The position numbers and the translations under genes are program-made. Source: Methanolinea sp. (lineage in GTDB: Archaea > Halobacteriota > Methanomicrobia > Methanomicrobiales > Methanospirillaceae). Taken from it: 48,901 bases of DNA. The notes under the pieces were generated by a model, which had not been told where the DNA came from, ran no database searches, and saw only the letters and a list, made by a program, of their open reading frames with translations. The stretch is from assembly GCA_018263335.1 (NCBI GenBank), contig JADFCY010000013.1:1-48901 (forward strand), in the 5' to 3' direction. Each line of letters begins with the position of its first letter. The first letter of the stretch is position 1. Below, piece by piece: positions 16,526 to 25,005 of the stretch.

Positions 16526-17335
16526 TCAGCTTTTAAGTCTTTTTACGATGGCTACGACTTCCCGCACATTCTGGACCACGTGGTCTGCAGCCTGGTAGAG
16601 CTCGGGGTGTCTCTCGCCTGACTGCTCTTCGGTGAGGATGGCGATATCAGCCTTCTTCATGGCACACAGGTCGTTTATCCCGTCTCCTACCATCACCACC
16701 TGGTCGTACTCTTCCTGGAGGTCCGCGACGATCTGGGCCTTTACGGTAGGGGTCGCAACTCCGAAGACGCGATCACGGGGGATGCCGAGGTAGTCGGCCA
16801 TCTTCTCAAGTTTCGTCACCCGGTCGCCGGATGCGATATATGTAGGGATCCCCATGCGATGGAGCTCGCCTATCGCCTCCCTCGCACCCTCAAACGGCCG
16901 CCCCCCGGTCGTGACTGTGAACTCGATTCCCGAAAGCGCCATGTTCACAATCACCCCGCTGTTCATCGCAACCATTGCCTCCCTCTTGCAGACCTGCCAT
17001 ACGTTCCTGATGCAGTCCTGGAGGTCACCCACCGTGGCAGAGGGGGAATGGTAGAGTGCCGCCGCGATCTCGTCGGCGGCGAGCACCTTGCGGGTACAGC
17101 TCACCCCAAACCCCACCTGGTGATCCACAAGGTATTGGGAGAGGAGCTGATCCGGCGGAGCAGCGATCACTTCCCTTGAGTGGACGTGGATGACGACAAG
17201 CACCCGTTCAGGTGAGCTGAAGGTGAGGGAGACGGTCTCTATCCCTGGCAGGAGCACCCCCGTTGTCACTTCCTTTGCTACCCGGTAGGTGTGCAGCAGG
17301 GTCCCGGCACTGTCGAATACCACGGCAACAGACAT
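16526..17335 (-). CDS. HAD-superfamily hydrolase with altered catalytic motif
   Basis: 269 residues. The C-terminal half has the P-type-ATPase-like HAD pattern: GIPTYIASGDRVTKLEKMADYLGI (motif II Ser), conserved Lys in TPTVKAQIVADL, and motif IV VMVGDGINDLCAMKKADIAI. The N-terminal motif I reads V-F-D8-S-A10-G-T: the nucleophile Asp8 is kept, but the +2 Asp usual in phosphatases is Ala. A long insert (about 40-150) sits between motif I and the rest. The substrate is unknown. The gene lies about 75 nt upstream of atwA in the same direction, so partial read-through into the MCR activation operon is possible. It starts under a TATA box shared with the divergent isomerase gene. Confidence 0.8.
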   Translation of the reverse strand: MSVAVVFDSAGTLLHTYRVAKEVTTGVLLPGIETVSLTFSSPERVLVVIHVHSREVIAAPPDQLLSQYLVDHQVGFGVSCTRKVLAADEIAAALYHSPSATVGDLQDCIRNVWQVCKREAMVAMNSGVIVNMALSGIEFTVTTGGRPFEGAREAIGELHRMGIPTYIASGDRVTKLEKMADYLGIPRDRVFGVATPTVKAQIVADLQEEYDQVVMVGDGINDLCAMKKADIAILTEEQSGERHPELYQAADHVVQNVREVVAIVKRLKS

Positions 17336-17352
17336 AGGATGAATTTCTCCCG

Positions 17353-17363
17353 TATATTTATAT
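17353..17363. promoter_or_regulatory. Nearly symmetrical TATA box shared by divergent genes
   Basis: TATATTTATAT reads as a good box A on both strands. It is about 23 nt from the HAD start at 17335 (leaderless) and about 42 nt from the isomerase ATG at 17400. Only one TATA element is visible in the 64-nt gap, so the two directions may compete for TBP. Confidence 0.45.
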
Positions 17364-17399
17364 GAGTAAAACCGGCACTATGGTACAATAGTGCCCGCA

Positions 17400-18341
17400 A
17401 TGCTAGCTGATACTGCAGAGAAGATAAAGCGCATGGAGATCCGGGGGGCCGGAAGGATTGCAAGGGCGGCCGTTCAGGCCCTTGACGATCACTCTGCCTC
17501 GCTCGGAACCCCGGACCTGCAGGACTACCTGGCATTGATGAATGAGGCAGCAGGCCTCCTCCTTGAAACCCGTCCCACCGCAGTCTCTCTCCCAAATGCC
17601 ATCCGATCGGTGATGGCTGCCTTCAGGGAGCAGTACCCGGGCGTGGAACAGGCGAAGAGTGCATTCCGGGAGCGGTGCAGGGCATTCATCACGGCATCCG
17701 AGCAGGCGGTCCAGCGAATCGGCGAGATTGGTGCCCGGCATATCCGCAACAATGACACGCTCCTCACCCACTGTAACTCGGAGGCTGCCCTTGCATGCAT
17801 CCTGGAGGCGAAACGGCAGGGGAAGGAGATCTCTGTCTTTGCGACCGAGGTCCGGCCCCGCAACCAGGGCCACCTGACCATCCGGACTCTTGATAAGGCG
17901 GGGATCCCGACCAGTTTCATCGTGGATTCCGCAGCCAGGTACTTCATGAACGAGGTCGACCTGGTGGTGGTTGGCGCCGATGCGGTCTCGGTGAACGGGG
18001 CGGTGGTCAACAAGATCGGGACCTCTCAGATAGCCCTTGCCGCCCGCGAGGCGAGGACACGCGTGATGGTCGCCGCGGAGACCTACAAGTTTGCACCGCG
18101 GACCATTCTTGGGGAGTACATCGAGATCGAGGAGAGGGACCCGGGAGAAGTCCTCTCCCCGGCTATTTTTTCCCAGCTCCCCCACGTCAGGGTGAGAAAC
18201 CCTGCGTTCGACGTGACCCCCGCCGATTATGTTGATCTCATCGTGACCGAGGCAGGGGCCATCCCGCCGCAGATGGCCTACATCATCATCCGGGATGTGC
18301 TCGGGTGGGATATCGGGGAGTATTCAGGGGGGTTTGGGTGA
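17400..18341 (+). CDS. Ribose 1,5-bisphosphate isomerase (e2b2)
   Basis: 313 residues. It resembles eIF2B-alpha-type proteins but has the archaeal ribose-1,5-bisphosphate isomerase features: EIRGAGRIARAAVQAL, HCNSEAAL with the catalytic-type Cys, FATEVRPRNQGHLT, and VVVGADAVSVNGAVVNKIGT with the catalytic-type Asp. The known enzyme turns ribose 1,5-bisphosphate into ribulose 1,5-bisphosphate for type III Rubisco in archaeal nucleoside monophosphate degradation. The Rubisco and AMP phosphorylase partners are not in the window. A GTG at 17391 would add three residues; ATG 17400 gives the common family N-terminus MLADTAEKIKRMEIRGAG. Confidence 0.88.
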   Translation: MLADTAEKIKRMEIRGAGRIARAAVQALDDHSASLGTPDLQDYLALMNEAAGLLLETRPTAVSLPNAIRSVMAAFREQYPGVEQAKSAFRERCRAFITASEQAVQRIGEIGARHIRNNDTLLTHCNSEAALACILEAKRQGKEISVFATEVRPRNQGHLTIRTLDKAGIPTSFIVDSAARYFMNEVDLVVVGADAVSVNGAVVNKIGTSQIALAAREARTRVMVAAETYKFAPRTILGEYIEIEERDPGEVLSPAIFSQLPHVRVRNPAFDVTPADYVDLIVTEAGAIPPQMAYIIIRDVLGWDIGEYSGGFG

Positions 18342-18476
18342 CTGCATGACCCCGAACCCGGGGTGCTTCAGGCACCATTGGCCCGGGCGAATGATTGTAA
18401 GAGTGCACGGCTATACACTCTACACGCACGCATGGGCAGGCCGGGGGCGACACGGGTAAGGGAGGAGATCAAGGGC

Positions 18477-19295
18477 ATGGAATTACACTTTACGAAGCTG
18501 CAGGGGAACGGGAACGATTTCATCCTCATCGACGAGTACGAGGGGGTGGCGATACCTGACGAGATGAAGGCACAGTTCGCTGCGCTGTACTGCGACCGGA
18601 GGTTCGGCATCGGCGCCGATGGGGTCCTCTACCTCTCAAAATCTCAGAAGGCAGACCTGAAGATGCGCCTTCTGCAGCCGGACGAGAGCGAGGCCGAGAT
18701 GTGCGGGAACGGGATCCGGTGCTTTGCGAAGTACGCGTACGACAGCGGCTACGTGGGAAGGTCCTGCACGGTAGAGACTCTTGCAGGGATCATCCCCATC
18801 GAGATGAACTATCACGACGATATCTTCTCTGCGACCATCGGGATGCCTGAGCCGAAGTTTTTGAGGGCCGATATCCCGGCGACCGGCGAGGGGGAGTACA
18901 AGGAGCAGATCAACGGCTTTGAGGTCTACGCCGTCAATACCGGAGTCCCCCACGCAGTCATCTTCACCGATGCGCTTGACTCGGTGAATCTCGGCGAGAT
19001 TGGGCCGAAGATCCGGAGGCATGAAACGTTCCCGAAAGGGGCAAATGTCAACTTCGTTGAGCGCTCAGGAAAGGACTCGCTCCGGGTCAGGACGTTTGAG
19101 CGGGGGGTCGAGGAGGAGACGTTCTGCTGTGGGACCGGGGCGACCGCGGCTGCGGCAGTTGCCCATCACCTGGGGTATGTCGGAGAAAAAGTCGAGGTAG
19201 AGACCATGGGGGGACCGCTCACGATTTACCTTGGCGGGCAGGTGAAGATGGAGGGGCCTGCGACCACGGTATTTTCAGGGACGATCACGTTCTGA
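18477..19295 (+). CDS. dapF: Diaminopimelate epimerase
   Basis: 272 residues, the usual DapF length. Both catalytic cysteines are in their motifs: EMCGNGIRCFAKY near residue 78 and EETFCCGTGATAAAAVAH near residue 223. Other conserved blocks are FTKLQGNGNDFI and FGIGADGVLY. The enzyme interconverts LL- and meso-diaminopimelate in lysine synthesis in the cytoplasm. An open frame extends upstream to 18363, but ATG 18477 has a strong GGAGGAG 11 nt before it and gives the family start. No other lysine genes are adjacent. A seven-T run follows the stop. Confidence 0.95.
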   Translation: MELHFTKLQGNGNDFILIDEYEGVAIPDEMKAQFAALYCDRRFGIGADGVLYLSKSQKADLKMRLLQPDESEAEMCGNGIRCFAKYAYDSGYVGRSCTVETLAGIIPIEMNYHDDIFSATIGMPEPKFLRADIPATGEGEYKEQINGFEVYAVNTGVPHAVIFTDALDSVNLGEIGPKIRRHETFPKGANVNFVERSGKDSLRVRTFERGVEEETFCCGTGATAAAAVAHHLGYVGEKVEVETMGGPLTIYLGGQVKMEGPATTVFSGTITF

Positions 19296-19300
19296 TACCC

Positions 19301-19307
19301 TTTTTTT
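19301..19307 (+). terminator. Poly-T terminator between convergent dapF and ccdA
   Basis: Seven T residues lie 5 nt past the dapF stop, in the 40-nt gap before the 3' end of the convergent CcdA gene. Confidence 0.45.
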
Positions 19308-19335
19308 CGGACCCGTCATGCCAGACCTCTTCTAT

Positions 19336-20013
19336 CTATTTCCCCAGGGGAAAGAATACGAAGATGAGGTAGTAGAGGGAAACCCCGAGCATGACCACTC
19401 CTGCAACGACACGGACCGCTCTCCGGTGCCGGGAGAGCCATGCCAGGACCTCCCTGCTCCGGGAGAGAGAGAGGGCAGCAAATCCAAGGAGCGGGAGGGA
19501 CATCCCCATGCCAAAGGCAAAGAACGAGCCGAGGTTTGCCAGGAAGCCTGAGAGCGTGGTTCCAATCGCGAGGAGCGCTACTACGGCCGCCGCGTTGCAG
19601 GGGAGGATGATGATCCCAAAAAAGAGTCCAAGGAGGAATGCGTCCACGAGTGGCCTCCCGCTTCGGGGGAGGGATACGGTCCCTGTCCACCGGCTGAAGT
19701 CAATATCGAGGATCAGGACGACTGAAAAGGCTGCGAGGACGAGGAATGCTGCCGGCGAGATCAGCGAGAGGAACCGTGAGAGTGAAACCTGCACAACAGT
19801 GACATACACGATCCCGAATGCGAGCATCGAGATGATGACCCCGGCTGCCACGACACACCCGAGCATCAGCATTGAGTACTTCCGTTCGCTGCTGGCCCCC
19901 GTGCCCGCAAGGAACGAGAGAAAGCCGGGATAAAGCGGGATCACGCATGGAGAGCCGAGCGGGGCGTAAAGGCCTGCAAGGAAGGCCATCCACCAGGCAA
20001 AGAGGATCTCCAC
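19336..20013 (-). CDS. ccdA: CcdA-type thiol-disulfide electron carrier, membrane protein
   Basis: 225 residues with six predicted membrane helices, the usual size of CcdA. The two redox cysteines are in place: APLGSPCVIPLYPGFLSFLAG in the first helix and GIIILPCNAAAVVALL in the fourth. CcdA moves reducing equivalents across the membrane to extracytoplasmic thioredoxin-like proteins. The start is GTG at 20013, 3 nt after the stop of the TlpA-like lipoprotein gene, which is its likely partner and lies directly upstream in the same direction. Confidence 0.88.
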   Translation of the reverse strand: MEILFAWWMAFLAGLYAPLGSPCVIPLYPGFLSFLAGTGASSERKYSMLMLGCVVAAGVIISMLAFGIVYVTVVQVSLSRFLSLISPAAFLVLAAFSVVLILDIDFSRWTGTVSLPRSGRPLVDAFLLGLFFGIIILPCNAAAVVALLAIGTTLSGFLANLGSFFAFGMGMSLPLLGFAALSLSRSREVLAWLSRHRRAVRVVAGVVMLGVSLYYLIFVFFPLGK

Positions 20014-20016
20014 CGC

Positions 20017-20574
20017 TCAGCACACCGCCCTGATCAACGATGAGAGCTGGGCTGAGGTCTTTATCCCGGTCTCAAGCAGCCTGGCATCTCCTCCCGGACA
20101 GATCACCATCACCGGGGCCGATGCAGGCGTGACTACCCGCGGGCCAAACCTGTCCACCAGGGATTGGGTCATTCCGGGCGGGGAGATGGCGTAGTAACCT
20201 GAAAACCCGTTCCTCCGGATATGGTCCTTCAGCGCCGCCGCCTCTTCCTTTGGATCGATGTCGAGCCCGATTACTGCGATACTGTCGCCCAGCTCCCTCT
20301 TGATTGCCGATATCTCCTTCTGCTGCAGGGTGCAGATGGGGCAGGAGATGGTGAAGGTATACAGGATGACAGGTGTTCCTGAGAACGAGGCGACGGAAAA
20401 CACCTCTCCCGTCTGCACATCCCTGAGTTCAATGGTTTTCCAGGCATCACCGGATCCGACCTCCCGGGCCTGGTATGGCGCAGTCCCGATACATCCGGCG
20501 AGGAATAGCGTGCAGCATGTGGTCAGGAGAAGAATGGTCAGTACAATCGGAGGGCGGAACGCAGGCCCCTTCAT
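20017..20574 (-). CDS. Thioredoxin-fold (TlpA-like) lipoprotein
   Basis: 185 residues. A lipoprotein signal ends in LAGC (Cys28). The rest is a TlpA/peroxiredoxin-like fold with VASFSGTPVILYTFTISCPIC, the redox pair being Cys78 and Cys81, then AVIGLDIDPKEE and the cis-Pro region TPASAPVMVI. An unusual extra cysteine is the last residue (Cys185). It is anchored outside the cell membrane and presumably reduced by CcdA, whose gene follows within 3 nt. Likely tasks are cysteine reduction or isomerisation in exported proteins or cytochrome-type maturation; the client is unknown. Confidence 0.87.
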   Translation of the reverse strand: MKGPAFRPPIVLTILLLTTCCTLFLAGCIGTAPYQAREVGSGDAWKTIELRDVQTGEVFSVASFSGTPVILYTFTISCPICTLQQKEISAIKRELGDSIAVIGLDIDPKEEAAALKDHIRRNGFSGYYAISPPGMTQSLVDRFGPRVVTPASAPVMVICPGGDARLLETGIKTSAQLSSLIRAVC

Positions 20575-20613
20575 ACCAGTAATGAGAGGAAATCTGGATT
20601 AAATAACTTCTCT

Positions 20614-21300
20614 TCACTGACCCTGGGGAGGGCTGCAGGCGCGGATCCCCTCCCTGGTGATCTCGAAGTCAAACCATGACCCGGTGGGGAGGGAGCGGTG
20701 CTTGGCGAGCGTTGCCCGACGGAGGTGGTCTCTCCTCTCGAGGCGGATGATGGTCTTCGAGAGGTGCTCGAGTGCAGTCCCTCCCAGGCCAACGAAGATG
20801 TTCCTCGTGGTGTCAGTGTAGACCTGGTTTGAGATGAGGACAGGGACCCGGTACTTCCTCGCATACCCAAGCAGCATCAGCACCTGCCCGGTCAGTCTCT
20901 GCATGGCGTCGCGGCCGCGTTCGAGCTGGCTCCGGTAGAGGCCGGTCGCAGAATCGACCACCACGAGTCCGATTTCGTGATCACGGAGCATTCCATCCAA
21001 ACTTTTTACCATCACCCCCTGCTGGGTGAAGTCCTCGGGCTCGTAGAGATAAAGACGTGTGGCGAGGTCCTCCGCCTGTTCTCCCGCGATCTGCCTGAAC
21101 CGCTCGGCAGAGAACCCCTCGCTGTCAAGGAAGAGGACATAGCCTCCCGCACGGAGCGCCGAGACCGAGGCCATGACGCAGAGTGTACTCTTTCCACTGG
21201 CGGGCTCGCCGTATACCTGGGTGATCACCCCGGGGTCAAGGCCGCCACCAAGGAGCATATCAAGTTCCGGTGACCCCGAAGAGAGGAGAGGGGTGCTCAT
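20614..21300 (-). CDS. radB: DNA repair and recombination protein RadB
   Basis: 228 residues: a RecA-fold core without the helix-hairpin-helix N-terminal domain of RadA, as in RadB. Walker A is GEPASGKST (about 31-39), Walker B LVVVDSATGL, and the L2-type region VLISNQVYTDTT is followed by GGTALEHLSKTIIRLERR. RadB is the archaeal RadA paralogue acting in homologous recombination and repair. Its start overlaps the stop of larC as ATGA, so the two are co-translated even though no functional link is known. Confidence 0.93.
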   Translation of the reverse strand: MSTPLLSSGSPELDMLLGGGLDPGVITQVYGEPASGKSTLCVMASVSALRAGGYVLFLDSEGFSAERFRQIAGEQAEDLATRLYLYEPEDFTQQGVMVKSLDGMLRDHEIGLVVVDSATGLYRSQLERGRDAMQRLTGQVLMLLGYARKYRVPVLISNQVYTDTTRNIFVGLGGTALEHLSKTIIRLERRDHLRRATLAKHRSLPTGSWFDFEITREGIRACSPPQGQ

Positions 21301-22484
21301 GCATCCTTCCTTTCTGTTGCCCTCCGGGCCTTGTCTTCAGCCAGGCGGGCAACGTCACGGGCAGGGATTCCGCACGCCTTGGCAACCTCGCGCGTCCGGT
21401 CAAACTCGGCCTTGAGTGAGTAGATCTCCCCCTCCAGTATCCCGCACTTGACAGGGATCTCCCACTCCTGTCCGCACAGGTTGACTCTCACGACACGCGT
21501 CTGCCTTTCAGCAACGAACCGGTGGACGCTCGGGAGGCACCGGACACCGAGTGTGCCGGTCTCCCTGGCCAGCGCGAGAGCGAGCCGTGCAGAGTCATCC
21601 GGGTAACAGATCACTCTCACCAGGTATCCCGGGCGCCCTTTCTTCATCGTGCAGGGAAGGGCACAGACATCGCGGGCTCCCATTGCCATCAGACTGTCCA
21701 TGCAGCCGGCCAGGATCTCCCCAGTCACGTCATCGACATTCGTCTCCAGGACATCGACCTCGTCGCCGTGCGTTTCTGCCCCCGTCTCGAGGAGAGTCAC
21801 ACGCAGGACGTTGGGAACCGCGGGAGGGTCCCTCTCCCCGGCACCGTAACCGATGGCAGCCAGCGTGCCGCAGGGAGGACCGCCACAAGGGAAGGTCGCA
21901 AACTCTGAGAGGAGGGCTGCACCCGTCGGGGTGCAGAGCTCGCCATCGTCGTCGGATCCATACCTCACCGCGAGGCCGGAATCCTCGAGGATGGCAAGGG
22001 TTGCCGGGGCCGGAACCGGCAGTGTGCCGTGGGTGGAGCGGGTGGTTCCCCCCCCAAGCGCGATCGTCCCGACCGCGACCTGGTCAACGGAGAGTGAATG
22101 GAGTGCGGTGCACGCTCCGATTACTTCCGCGATGGCGTCATCTGCACCCACCTCGTGGAAGTGGGAGCTTGCCCCGTGGATGGCCGCCTCCCCTGCAGCG
22201 ATCCGGTCAAATACCCTGCATGCCATGGCAATTGCCTCTCCCGGAGCATCGGCCTTCTGTACCAGCGCATGCACGTCAGAGAGCGAGCGGGAGACGACGG
22301 GAGCCTGAGTGTCCACCCTGATGGCGCGGATCCCGCCCCTTTTTACCTCTGCGATGACTGGTTCTGCCACTACCGATCGCATTGCCCGGGACACCAGGTC
22401 GGCATCCGCGCCGAGGTCAAGAAGGGCTCCGCAGATCATGTCACCCGCTGCACCCCTGAACGGGTCAAAGACCAGGACTCGCAT
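21297..22484 (-). CDS. larC: Nickel-pincer cofactor biosynthesis / nickel insertion protein LarC
   Basis: 395 residues. N-terminal FDPFRGAAGDMICGALLDLG, HFHEVGADDAIAEVIGACTAL, GGGTTRSTHGTLPVPAPATLAIL, and a C-terminal half ETNVDDVTGEILAGCMDSLMAMGARDV plus MKKGRPGYLVRVICYPDD match LarC. In lactobacilli LarC inserts nickel by a CTP-dependent reaction and its C-terminal part needs a programmed frameshift; here both halves are in one open frame. LarB and LarE are not in the window. The start at 22484 lies under a box A and gives a leaderless message. Confidence 0.9.
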   Translation of the reverse strand: MRVLVFDPFRGAAGDMICGALLDLGADADLVSRAMRSVVAEPVIAEVKRGGIRAIRVDTQAPVVSRSLSDVHALVQKADAPGEAIAMACRVFDRIAAGEAAIHGASSHFHEVGADDAIAEVIGACTALHSLSVDQVAVGTIALGGGTTRSTHGTLPVPAPATLAILEDSGLAVRYGSDDDGELCTPTGAALLSEFATFPCGGPPCGTLAAIGYGAGERDPPAVPNVLRVTLLETGAETHGDEVDVLETNVDDVTGEILAGCMDSLMAMGARDVCALPCTMKKGRPGYLVRVICYPDDSARLALALARETGTLGVRCLPSVHRFVAERQTRVVRVNLCGQEWEIPVKCGILEGEIYSLKAEFDRTREVAKACGIPARDVARLAEDKARRATERKDA

Positions 22485-22489
22485 ACGTA

Positions 22490-22521
22490 CTTATAAATCC
22501 CAGCGTATTGCACCTTTAAAT
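22490..22521. promoter_or_regulatory. Interlocked divergent promoters of larC and cdc48
   Basis: CTTATAAATC (22490-22499) is centred about 29 nt before the plus-strand ATG at 22524. On the minus strand TAATTTAAAG (22512-22521) is centred about 32 nt before the larC ATG at 22484. The 39-nt gap thus holds two opposed box A elements, each lying in the other gene's start region. Both transcripts would be leaderless or nearly so. Confidence 0.55.
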
Positions 22522-22523
22522 TA

Positions 22524-24944
22524 ATGCCTGAACTCCATCTGAAGGTTGACAGCGCGTATCCGGGCGATCAGGGCGGCGGAAAGGCGAGGCTCGACCCAGA
22601 GACAATGCTCTTTTTGAAGATCTCTCCCGGCGATATCGTGGTAGTGGAAGGGAAACGCCGGACCGTGGCCAAGGTCTGGCGGTCTCTCGTGGAGGACTGG
22701 AACCAGAACAAGATACGGATCGATAATTTCACCAGGATGAATGCGGGGGTCAGCATCGGCGATACCGTCAAGGTATCCCGCGTGCAGGACGAGGTCGAGG
22801 CAAAGCGGGTAGTACTTGCACCTCCCGAGGACCTCCCGCGGAACGTTCCCATCAATATCACCCCTCACATCGTCAATTCACTTATCGATTTCCCGGTGGT
22901 CAAGAATGACCTGATCCCTCTCTCGAGCGGGTTGCCGTTCCTGCAGACGCAGTTCGTGCCCTTCAAGGTGGTTGAGATAGAGCCCGAACAGGCGGTGATC
23001 ATCACCAAGAACACCCACATCGAGTTCTCCGAGAAACCTGCACCCGGAGTGGAAGGCGCAAAGCGCATCTCCTACGAGGATATCGGGGGGCTCAAGGACG
23101 AGTTGCAGCGCGTGCGGGAGATGATCGAGCTGCCCATGCGCCACCCCGAGCTCTTCCAGAAACTGGGGATCGAGCCGCCAAAAGGTGTCCTCCTCTTTGG
23201 TCCTCCGGGGACGGGAAAGACCCTGATCGCAAAGGCGGTTGCAAGCGAGAGCGGGGCTCATTTCATCTCGATTGCCGGTCCCGAGGTCATCTCGAAGTAC
23301 TACGGCGAGAGCGAGCAGAAACTCCGCGAGATCTTCGACGAGGCCGAGCAGAATGCCCCGTCCATCATATTCATCGACGAGCTCGATTCCATCACTCCAA
23401 GGCGGGAGGAGGTGACGGGCGAGGTGGAGCGTCGCGTGGTTGCCCAGCTCCTGACGATGATGGACGGCCTTGAGGAGCGCGGCCAGGTAGTGGTGATCGG
23501 GGCCACAAACCGGGTGGACGCGATTGACCCGGCCCTGCGAAGACCGGGGAGATTTGACCGGGAGATCGAGATCGGGGTTCCCACCGAGCCGGATCGTATC
23601 GAGATCCTGAAGATCCACACGAGGGGGATGCCGCTTTCAGAGGAGGTAAACCTCGAAATGCTTGCCCAGCAGACCCACGGGTTCGTCGGCGCGGACCTTG
23701 CGGCCCTCGCAAGAGAAGCAGGGATCAGGGCGCTGCGCCGGTACCTCCCCGAGATCGACCTCGACGAGGAGGAGATCCCCGCAGAAGTGCTGGACATGAT
23801 GGAGGTGACCGGCGGGGACTTCCGGGATGCACTGCGGGACGTCAGCCCGAGCGCGATGAGGGAAGTGATGCTCGAGGTCTCCCATGTCACGTGGCAGGAC
23901 GTGGGCGGCCTCGATGAGGCCAAGCAGGAGATACGGGAGGCAGTCGAGTATCCCCTGACAGAGAGGGAGCGATTCGAGGAGCTTGGCATCCGCCCGCCCC
24001 GCGGGGTCCTCCTCTTCGGCCCTCCCGGGACCGGAAAGACCCTGATCGCAAAAGCGGTTGCAAACGAGAGCGGGGCGAACTTCATCGCCATCCGGGGCCC
24101 CCAGCTCCTCTCCAAGTGGGTGGGAGAGAGCGAGCGGGCGGTACGTGAGATATTCAAGAAAGCCCGCCAGGTGGCCCCGGCCATCATATTCTTCGATGAA
24201 CTCGATGCCCTCGCCCCCACAAGGGGAAGCGACGTGGGCAGCCACGTGATGGAGAGCGTGCTCAACCAGATCCTGACTGAGATCGACGGGCTCGAGGAGC
24301 TCAAAGACGTCGTCGTCCTTGGGGCCACAAACCAGCCGATGCTCGTTGACCCCGCACTTCTCAGGGCAGGCCGGTTCGACCGCCTGGTCTATATCGGGGA
24401 ACCGGGCCTGGAAGACCGGGTGCGTATCCTGGCTATTCACCTCCGCGGAATGCCAGTCGAAGGATCAGTCATGGAAGCGCTCGTCGATACGATCGAAGGG
24501 TCCGACGAGGAGACCATCGACGAGCTCTGTAGGCAGCTCGGAAAGGAGCGGGAAGTCACTCCGGAAGAATTCCGCGCTGCGGCAGAGAAGCTCACTGTCA
24601 AGGGAAAGAGCCCTCTTTCGCGGTCTTTACGCCGGAGGTACATGGCTGAAGCGATGAGTTCACGGGGACTCATGGTCCGCGATGAATCCCGTGAATCGCT
24701 CTTGCGTGGTATTGCAGCCCGCACCGAGGGCTACGTGGGCTCTGACCTCGAGGCGCTCTGCCGCGAGGCAGGTGTCTTTGCCATGCGGGAGGGCTCGCGC
24801 CAGGTTGCACAGCGCCACTTCGAGGCGAGCCTTGCGAAGGTGCATCCCACGATGAACCCGCGGCTGAAGGAGTATTACGAGCGTATCCGTCAGTCCTTCA
24901 AGGGCGGACTCCCAAAAGATGTCCAGCCGCCCGAGTACCAGTAA
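22524..24944 (+). CDS. CDC48/VCP family AAA+ ATPase
   Basis: 806 residues with the full archaeal CDC48 layout. The N-terminal substrate and cofactor domain covers about 1-185 ([21 protein letters not shown]). D1 has Walker A GPPGTGKT near 226 and Walker [18 protein letters not shown]2 has Walker A GPPGTGKT near 500 and Walker [16 protein letters not shown]; both carry the arginine-finger blocks ([25 protein letters not shown]). The enzyme unfolds or segregates proteins using ATP and may feed the proteasome. The C-terminus is acidic-poor and ends [12 protein letters not shown]. Transcription is leaderless from the promoter shared with larC. Confidence 0.95.
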   Translation: MPELHLKVDSAYPGDQGGGKARLDPETMLFLKISPGDIVVVEGKRRTVAKVWRSLVEDWNQNKIRIDNFTRMNAGVSIGDTVKVSRVQDEVEAKRVVLAPPEDLPRNVPINITPHIVNSLIDFPVVKNDLIPLSSGLPFLQTQFVPFKVVEIEPEQAVIITKNTHIEFSEKPAPGVEGAKRISYEDIGGLKDELQRVREMIELPMRHPELFQKLGIEPPKGVLLFGPPGTGKTLIAKAVASESGAHFISIAGPEVISKYYGESEQKLREIFDEAEQNAPSIIFIDELDSITPRREEVTGEVERRVVAQLLTMMDGLEERGQVVVIGATNRVDAIDPALRRPGRFDREIEIGVPTEPDRIEILKIHTRGMPLSEEVNLEMLAQQTHGFVGADLAALAREAGIRALRRYLPEIDLDEEEIPAEVLDMMEVTGGDFRDALRDVSPSAMREVMLEVSHVTWQDVGGLDEAKQEIREAVEYPLTERERFEELGIRPPRGVLLFGPPGTGKTLIAKAVANESGANFIAIRGPQLLSKWVGESERAVREIFKKARQVAPAIIFFDELDALAPTRGSDVGSHVMESVLNQILTEIDGLEELKDVVVLGATNQPMLVDPALLRAGRFDRLVYIGEPGLEDRVRILAIHLRGMPVEGSVMEALVDTIEGSDEETIDELCRQLGKEREVTPEEFRAAAEKLTVKGKSPLSRSLRRRYMAEAMSSRGLMVRDESRESLLRGIAARTEGYVGSDLEALCREAGVFAMREGSRQVAQRHFEASLAKVHPTMNPRLKEYYERIRQSFKGGLPKDVQPPEYQ

Positions 24945-24963
24945 AGGCCAAAGTATAGTGGGC

Positions 24964-24973
24964 GTTTAATATC
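24964..24973 (+). promoter_or_regulatory. Box A promoter of the acyl-CoA ligase gene
   Basis: GTTTAATATC is centred about 37 nt before ATG 25006. The implied leader of about 10 nt contains no Shine-Dalgarno sequence. Confidence 0.45.
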
Positions 24974-25005
24974 AATATCTGACCAATTTTTCAGGCAGAG
25001 CTCAG

